From Sphingobacteriaceae bacterium (GTDB lineage: Bacteria; Bacteroidota; Bacteroidia; Sphingobacteriales; Sphingobacteriaceae): DNA of 64,000 nucleotides. Both the position numbers and the translations under genes were made by a program. Every line of letters begins with the position of its first letter. The first letter of the stretch is position 1. Shown here piece by piece: positions 59,385 to 64,000 of this stretch. The notes beneath the pieces are model-generated. The model was not told where the DNA came from and did not search any database. It saw only the letters and a program-made list of their open reading frames with translations. Location of the stretch: contig CANHRG010000004.1 in NCBI GenBank assembly GCA_947463785.1, forward strand, positions 79,971-143,970, read 5' to 3'.

Positions 59385-59786
59385 ATGAAAAAACTTTTAT
59401 TTCTTTCCACGATAATGTTGGTTATTCTAGGTCCTACAGGATGTAGTAAAGATAAAGTCAATATTAGAAACTTGATAATAGGTAAGTGGGATTATGTTAA
59501 ATTACAAACACTCCAGAGTGGTGTAATAACCGATACTGATAAATCAGGTACTTATGAATTTTTTAGTGATGGCACAGTTCACATCATTGATGGTAACACT
59601 GACCTTAATGCTCATTGGATTTTAAGTAGTGACAACTCAACTATTACCTTTGATTTTGCACCTACAATAGCCTGCAAAATATTTCAGATTGATAAATCAA
59701 ACTTTATCTATTACGCTGATGCTGTTGCTTTTGGAAATACAATAAGAACTACATTTTACTTAACTAAGCAAAATACAGCTCCCTAA
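59385..59786 (+). CDS. Small lipocalin-like lipoprotein
   Basis: 133 residues. Lipobox LGPTGCS (C20). The mature part matches the lipocalin-like DUF4923-type pattern: IIGKWDYVKLQTL, GTYEFFSDGTVHIIDGN, AHWILSSDNSTITFDF and a last strand TTFYLTKQN. Its upstream gap (59109-59384) contains the terminator of the previous gene and a CCATTCGTC motif shared with the FISUMP gene, hinting at common regulation. Function unknown. Confidence 0.75.
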   Translation: MKKLLFLSTIMLVILGPTGCSKDKVNIRNLIIGKWDYVKLQTLQSGVITDTDKSGTYEFFSDGTVHIIDGNTDLNAHWILSSDNSTITFDFAPTIACKIFQIDKSNFIYYADAVAFGNTIRTTFYLTKQNTAP

Positions 59787-59838
59787 GATTGGTTCAACAT
59801 CTTCGGTCTAGTTCATATCTATTCATAATAAAAAACAA

Positions 59839-59868
59839 GAAAGCCCCGAGTATTCACTCGAGGCTTTC
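59839..59868. terminator. Terminator of the atp operon and the convergent lipoprotein gene
   Basis: GAAAGCC...GGCTTTC with an inner CGAG/CTCG stem; on the minus strand it is followed by TTGTTTTTT just after atpG. Confidence 0.8.
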
Positions 59869-59890
59869 TATTTATCAAGCTTTTTAAACC

Positions 59891-60769
59891 TTAACCATTC
59901 AAAGCCGCAGCACCACTCACAATCTCAGTCAATTCGGTGGTAATGGCTGCCTGACGGGCTTGATTGTACGATAATTTCAAGGCTTTCAGCAGTTCGCCGG
60001 CGTTTTCGGTCGCTTTGTCCATGGCGGTCATACGGGCACCATGCTCCGAAGCATGCGAATCCAATACTGCTTTGTACAATTGTGTTTTGATCGATTTCGG
60101 GATCAATTGTTCTACAATTTCTTCTTGCGAAGGCTCCAAAATATAATCTACCTGCTGGTTGCTTTCCAGCACCTGAGCCGATTTTGCCAAAGGCAACAAT
60201 TGCTCAGTAGTTAGAATTTGTACTGCGGCATTTTTAAACTGGTTGTACACCAGTTCAACGCGGTCGAAGTCCCCTTTCACAAAACTATCCATGATAGCCT
60301 CGGTAATTTTAGAAACATTTCCGAAACTCAAATTTTGGTAAACCTCATTATTATTACCAATTACGTTGAATTTACGCTTCTCGAAATAATCCTGAGTCTT
60401 TTTACCGATGGCCACAATGCTCACATTACTTTCGCGGTGCTGGGTGGCATAGGTGGTAGCCAGAAGCTGGTTTACCGCTTTGATCACGTTCATGTTAAAA
60501 GCACCCGCCAAACCACGGTTAGAGGAAACCGCCACGATCAATACCTTTTTGGGTTCACGTTCTACCGTAAACGGAGAAGTGGAGCCTTCTAGACTTGCCG
60601 ACAGATTAGCCAAAATGGTTCTCAATGTATTGGCATACGGACGCAACTGAATAATGGCATTGGTGGCACGCTTCAACTTCGCTGCCGAAACCATTTTCAT
60701 GGCTTTGGTGATCTGTTGGGTCGAACCCACCGATGCAATCCGGTTTCTTACTTCTTTTAAATTAGCCAT
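59891..60769 (-). CDS. atpG: ATP synthase F1 subunit gamma
   Basis: 292 residues. The N-terminal shaft helix LKEVRNRIASVGSTQQITKAMKMVSAAKLKRA and the C-terminal helix ARMTAMDKATENAGELLKALKLSYNQARQAAITTELTEIVSGAAA are the conserved rotor parts, with a Rossmann-like middle. It is the central stalk subunit. It lies 77 bp downstream of atpA and ends the minus-strand atp cluster. Confidence 0.97.
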   Translation of the reverse strand: MANLKEVRNRIASVGSTQQITKAMKMVSAAKLKRATNAIIQLRPYANTLRTILANLSASLEGSTSPFTVEREPKKVLIVAVSSNRGLAGAFNMNVIKAVNQLLATTYATQHRESNVSIVAIGKKTQDYFEKRKFNVIGNNNEVYQNLSFGNVSKITEAIMDSFVKGDFDRVELVYNQFKNAAVQILTTEQLLPLAKSAQVLESNQQVDYILEPSQEEIVEQLIPKSIKTQLYKAVLDSHASEHGARMTAMDKATENAGELLKALKLSYNQARQAAITTELTEIVSGAAALNG

Positions 60770-60846
60770 TGATTCAATTTGTCAATGTGTCAATTCGATG
60801 ATTTGTCAATTAGCTAATCGACAAATCGGCAAACCGACAAATTAAA
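60770..60846. repeat. TTGTCAATT-type degenerate repeats between atpA and atpG
   Basis: The 77-bp gap is made of short variants of TTGTCAATT and its complement (for example caatttgtcaatgtgtcaat, gatttgtcaattagctaa, gacaaatcggcaaaccgac). Similar units fill 63082-63187. Confidence 0.6.
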
Positions 60847-62421
60847 TTAATATTTATCCGCCAGTTCTTTGGCTACTTTATCCAATACACCAGTCAGGGT
60901 ATCGTCGAATTTACCTTCTTTCAACGCTTTCAACACGTCAGGATGACGTTGCTCTAATTGCTGTAAATATTCAGCCTCAAACTCTTTCACTTTATTTACC
61001 GGAACATTACGTAATAAACCTTTAGATCCAGCGTAAATTATTGCTACTTGTTTCTCAACTGTTACCGGTGCAAACTGACCTTGTTTCAAGATCTCTACGT
61101 TACGCACTCCTTTATCCAATACCGCCTTGGTAGCCGCATCTAGGTCAGAACCGAATTTAGAGAAAGCCTCTAACTCACGGAACTGTGCCTGATCCAACTT
61201 CAAAGTACCGGCCACTTTCTTCATCGATTTGATTTGTGCATTACCACCCACACGAGATACGGAAATACCTACGTTAATGGCCGGGCGTACACCCGAGTTG
61301 AACAAGTTCGACTCCAAGAAAATTTGACCATCGGTAATTGAAATTACGTTGGTTGGAATATACGCAGAAACGTCACCAGCCTGAGTTTCAATGATCGGCA
61401 AAGCAGTTAAAGAACCTCCGCCTTTCACGATACCTTTAATAGACTCCGGCAAATCGTTCATGTTCTTAGCAATGTCATCGTTGGCGTTAATCTTGGCCGC
61501 ACGCTCCAATAAACGGCTGTGCAGGTAAAATACGTCACCAGGATAAGCCTCACGGCCCGGAGGACGCTTCAATAACAAAGAAACCTCACGGTAAGCTACC
61601 GCTTGCTTTGATAAATCATCGTACACGATCAAAGCCGGACGGCCTGTATCGCGGAAATACTCTCCAATGGCAGCACCAGCAAATGGCGCATAGAACTGCA
61701 TCGGAGCAGGGTCAGCAGCAGAAGCCGCCACCACAATAGAGTAAGGCATGGCGCCATTCTCTTCCAAAGTACGAACGATGTTTGCTACAGTAGAGTTTTT
61801 CTGACCTACCGCAACGTAAATACAATAAACCGGCTGACCGGCATCGTAAAATTCTTTCTGGTTGATGATGGTATCGATACAAACCGCAGTTTTACCCGTC
61901 TGACGGTCACCAATCACCAACTCACGCTGACCACGACCGATTGGAATCATGGCATCGATCGCTTTAATTCCAGTCTGCAAAGGCTCATTTACCGGCTGAC
62001 GGTAAATTACACCCGGTGCTTTACGCTCCAATGGCATCTCGTAGGTTGTACCAGCAATAGGGCCCTTACCGTCAATTGGTTGACCTAAGGTGTTAACTAC
62101 ACGACCCAGCATACCTTCGCCTACATTAATCGAAGCGATTTTTTTGGTACGCTTAATGGTATCACCTTCTTTTATCTCGTCAGAAGCACCCAGCAATACC
62201 ACACCCACGTTATCTTCTTCCAAGTTTAAAACGATACCCTGTAAGCCGTTTTCAAATTCCACCAGCTCACCCGATTGTACTTTAGTCAGTCCGTACACAC
62301 GGGCAATACCATCACCCACTTGCAATACGGTACCCACTTCTTCAAGCTCGGCCTCCGATTTAAAGCCCGAAAGCTGTTGTCTTAAGATTGCCGAAACTTC
62401 GTCTGGTCTAACCTCTGCCAT
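60847..62421 (-). CDS. atpA: ATP synthase F1 subunit alpha
   Basis: 524 residues. Walker [16 protein letters not shown], the alpha signature [17 protein letters not shown], and the N-terminal beta barrel ([22 protein letters not shown]). It binds non-catalytic nucleotide and forms the alpha3beta3 head. Order atpE-F-H-A-G is normal; the beta subunit is not nearby, as is usual in Bacteroidota where atpD-atpC are separate. Long antisense reading frames over it are shadows. Confidence 0.98.
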   Translation of the reverse strand: MAEVRPDEVSAILRQQLSGFKSEAELEEVGTVLQVGDGIARVYGLTKVQSGELVEFENGLQGIVLNLEEDNVGVVLLGASDEIKEGDTIKRTKKIASINVGEGMLGRVVNTLGQPIDGKGPIAGTTYEMPLERKAPGVIYRQPVNEPLQTGIKAIDAMIPIGRGQRELVIGDRQTGKTAVCIDTIINQKEFYDAGQPVYCIYVAVGQKNSTVANIVRTLEENGAMPYSIVVAASAADPAPMQFYAPFAGAAIGEYFRDTGRPALIVYDDLSKQAVAYREVSLLLKRPPGREAYPGDVFYLHSRLLERAAKINANDDIAKNMNDLPESIKGIVKGGGSLTALPIIETQAGDVSAYIPTNVISITDGQIFLESNLFNSGVRPAINVGISVSRVGGNAQIKSMKKVAGTLKLDQAQFRELEAFSKFGSDLDAATKAVLDKGVRNVEILKQGQFAPVTVEKQVAIIYAGSKGLLRNVPVNKVKEFEAEYLQQLEQRHPDVLKALKEGKFDDTLTGVLDKVAKELADKY

Positions 62422-62532
62422 AATTTTTAGCGTTTATTGTAAATCAGTTTTAATACTATTCTTGTTATTTCAGTCCCGCTTTCCGCTTCAACCTTCAGTT
62501 TCCGCTGCAATCGGGTTTAGTTTACTTGCGCC

Positions 62533-63081
62533 TCAGGCAATTACCTTTTGCGCAAATTCTTTTTTCAGTTTTTTCAATTTGCTATTCAAGCTGGCATCAA
62601 ATTGTCTGTCGCCCACCTGCAGCACAAATCCACCAATCAGCTTAGGATCTACTTTTGTTTCCAAAATCACTTCCCCTTTAGTTGCCGATTTCACGACTTC
62701 CACCAATTGCTTTTTGTTTTCCTCTGTAAGCGCAACCGCCGAAATCACTTTAGCCTTCACCACGCCCTTATCCAAATTGAATAAATTCACAAACTCCTTC
62801 GCGGTAGCATACAAAACACCAGCACGGCCTTTGTTAACCATAATATTGAAAAAAGAAATCACCACCGGTTGTACCTTATCGGCAAACAACTCTTTTAAAA
62901 TGGCAGCCTTCTTATCCAGGCTAATGATCGGATTTTTCAATACCGCCAGCAGCTGTGGCTCTTGTTTACCGGTTTCGATAAACAAGTCCATTTCCGCTTT
63001 CACCTTATCCAATACCTTTTGTTCTTTGGCAAGGTCAATCAGCGATTTGGCATACCGGGTTGCTACTTGAATTTCTGACAT
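62533..63081 (-). CDS. atpH: ATP synthase F1 subunit delta
   Basis: 182 residues. OSCP/delta pattern: VATRYAKSLIDLAKEQKVLDKVKAEMD at the start, NKGRAGVLYATAKEFVNL in the middle, and VDPKLIGGFVLQVGDRQFDASLNSKLKKL at the end. It joins the peripheral stalk to the head. About 110 bp separate it from atpA, a gap with no gene. Confidence 0.95.
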   Translation of the reverse strand: MSEIQVATRYAKSLIDLAKEQKVLDKVKAEMDLFIETGKQEPQLLAVLKNPIISLDKKAAILKELFADKVQPVVISFFNIMVNKGRAGVLYATAKEFVNLFNLDKGVVKAKVISAVALTEENKKQLVEVVKSATKGEVILETKVDPKLIGGFVLQVGDRQFDASLNSKLKKLKKEFAQKVIA

Positions 63082-63187
63082 TTTCTCAATTCGTTAATTT
63101 GTCGATTTGTCAATTCGACAATTCTTATTTTTTAATTAAATCATCCATTACCTCATTGTCAAATAGACAAATGGGCTAATAAACAAA
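63082..63187. repeat. TTGTC/GACAA degenerate repeats between atpF and atpH
   Basis: Units such as ttaatttgtcgatttgtcaattcgacaatt and gtcaaatagacaaatgg fill much of this 106-bp gap and resemble those at 60770-60846. They can fold into hairpins. Confidence 0.6.
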
Positions 63188-63679
63188 TTATAATTTAACT
63201 TCTTTCAACAAGTCGCTAACCAAAGCTTCCTGTTTTTTCTGATCTTCCAGTTGCTTGCTCAATACTTTCTCGGCAATTTGCAAAGAAAGCTCAGCAACCT
63301 GGTTTTTAACTTCGGCTAAAGCAGCAGCCTTTTGGCTATCAATTTCTTGCTTTGCCTTTTCAATTAATTTGGCACCCTCGGTTTGAGCACTTGCTTTTGC
63401 ATCACTTACAATCTGATCTTTCAATTGCTTGGCTTCTTTCAAGATCAGATCACGCTCGGCTCGGGCCTGTTTCAATAAAGCTTCGTTCTCGTTAGTTAAA
63501 CGAGCCATTTCTTCTTTGGCTTTTTTCGCTGCTTCCAGAGCATCGTCAATAGAACGCTCACGCTCTTTGATGGCACCTAAAACCGGCTTCCAAGCAAATT
63601 TGCTCAATAAAAACACCAATAATAAAAAGGCAAGTGTTTGCCAAACAATTAAACCAATGCTGGGGGTTACTAATTCCAT
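63188..63679 (-). CDS. atpF: ATP synthase F0 subunit b
   Basis: 163 residues: one N-terminal membrane helix (LIVWQTLAFLLLVFLLSKFAW) and a long charged coiled coil (about 30-150, LEAAKKAKEEMARLTNENEALLKQARAERD). It forms the peripheral stalk dimer that holds the head still. Located between atpE and atpH in the usual order. Confidence 0.97.
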   Translation of the reverse strand: MELVTPSIGLIVWQTLAFLLLVFLLSKFAWKPVLGAIKERERSIDDALEAAKKAKEEMARLTNENEALLKQARAERDLILKEAKQLKDQIVSDAKASAQTEGAKLIEKAKQEIDSQKAAALAEVKNQVAELSLQIAEKVLSKQLEDQKKQEALVSDLLKEVKL

Positions 63680-63764
63680 TTGTCTAAATCTTTTTTGTCA
63701 ATCAAAAATTTAAAAAATCCGGGTGTATGGCCAACCGCCAAACACCTGGATTTATTCGGATAAA

Positions 63765-63980
63765 TTACTGAGGGTTATTACCCAACAAAGCAACTACCAC
63801 CGCGAATAACGCTACCGCCTCAACGAAGGCAGCGGCGATCAACATCGCAGTTTGAATTTTAGATGCAGCTTCTGGCTGACGAGCCATACCGTCCATTGCT
63901 GAACCACCGATACGTCCGATACCTAATCCGGCACCGATTGCGGCTAAACCTGCACCAATTGCAGCGATACTTCCTACCAT
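63765..63980 (-). CDS. atpE: ATP synthase F0 subunit c
   Basis: 71 residues, a two-helix hairpin. The glycine-rich first helix (AIGAGLAAIGAGLGIGRIGG) leads to the polar loop ARQPEA, and the ion-carrying carboxylate is E54 in AAAFVEAVALF. No full sodium-binding set is evident, so protons are the likely coupling ion. It starts 20 bp from the window end; atpB should lie upstream outside. Confidence 0.97.
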   Translation of the reverse strand: MVGSIAAIGAGLAAIGAGLGIGRIGGSAMDGMARQPEAASKIQTAMLIAAAFVEAVALFAVVVALLGNNPQ

Positions 63981-64000
63981 TTTGATTGATTATTTAAGTG

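Noticed and set aside
62090..63070. Long plus-strand reading frame (326 residues) over atpA and atpH
   Set aside because: It is antisense to two clear ATP synthase genes, and its composition is rich in S, T, P and L as expected for a reverse-frame shadow.
1..64000. CRISPR arrays, rRNA genes, insertion-sequence transposases
   Set aside because: No regularly spaced repeats, no rRNA signatures and no transposase motifs were seen anywhere in the window.

Overview
The window reads as chromosomal DNA of a Bacteroidota bacterium, most likely order Sphingobacteriales (Pedobacter/Solitalea-like). Supporting signs are -7 boxes of the TAnnTTTG type, gliding-motility lipoprotein GldB beside NAD synthetase, an OstA-like LptA relative, a FISUMP-domain lipoprotein, SurA-type PPIase lipoprotein-era envelope genes, and a Bacteroidota-type tyrosine recombinase. 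Genes are tightly packed on both strands and many are separated by perfect hairpin terminators.

Host block 1 (1-17.9 kb): 5' part of lnt, rsmI, serS, a SIMPL-domain periplasmic protein, the ileS / DksA-like / lspA cluster, an RND/MMPL exporter, recO, a PAS histidine kinase with a lone receiver protein, a nitroreductase, a GH13 lipoprotein, a cupin, NADP-type glutamate dehydrogenase and a beta-barrel protein.

Mobile block (18.0-36.7 kb): an 18.58-kb genomic island integrated in the 3' half of a tRNA-Val(TAC) gene. An 87-bp direct repeat (2 mismatches, 53-bp perfect core) marks both ends: a displaced tRNA fragment at 18.04-18.09 kb on the left and the reconstituted tRNA at 36.62-36.70 kb on the right, with a tyrosine integrase just inside. 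Paired TGCAAA motifs with 11-bp periodicity lie inside both ends. Cargo includes RadC/JAB, an XRE regulator, a NYN-domain nuclease behind a promoter-leader-terminator arrangement, an origin-like non-coding region ahead of a winged-helix Rep-like gene, a degenerate umuC tail, a PadR-led run of small membrane proteins, a thioredoxin-fold protein, an SDR/MerR pair, umuDC (UmuD lacking both catalytic residues), and an envelope cassette (Lgt-like enzyme, lipoprotein, secreted and membrane proteins) divergent from a membrane-spanning putative one-component regulator. No relaxase or conjugation gene was recognised.

Host block 2 (36.9-64 kb): a 2OG-Fe(II) oxygenase, tilS, an OstA-like protein, rdgB, a SurA-like PPIase, an isoaspartyl peptidase, cysS, an EEP-family hydrolase, rhomboid protease, mutL, an amidohydrolase overlapping a serine hydrolase that looks like a NagZ-beta-lactamase fusion without its GH3 catalytic half, nadE, gldB, two small lipoproteins with LytTR-like upstream motifs, and the ATP synthase genes atpE-F-H-A-G on the minus strand running out of the window.

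The most promising places for new biology are the divergent sensor/envelope cassette (30.9-35.3 kb), the NYN leader (20.78-20.89 kb), the origin-like palindromes (22.03-22.30 kb) and the UmuD variant. All assignments are by reading the sequence; no searches were run.
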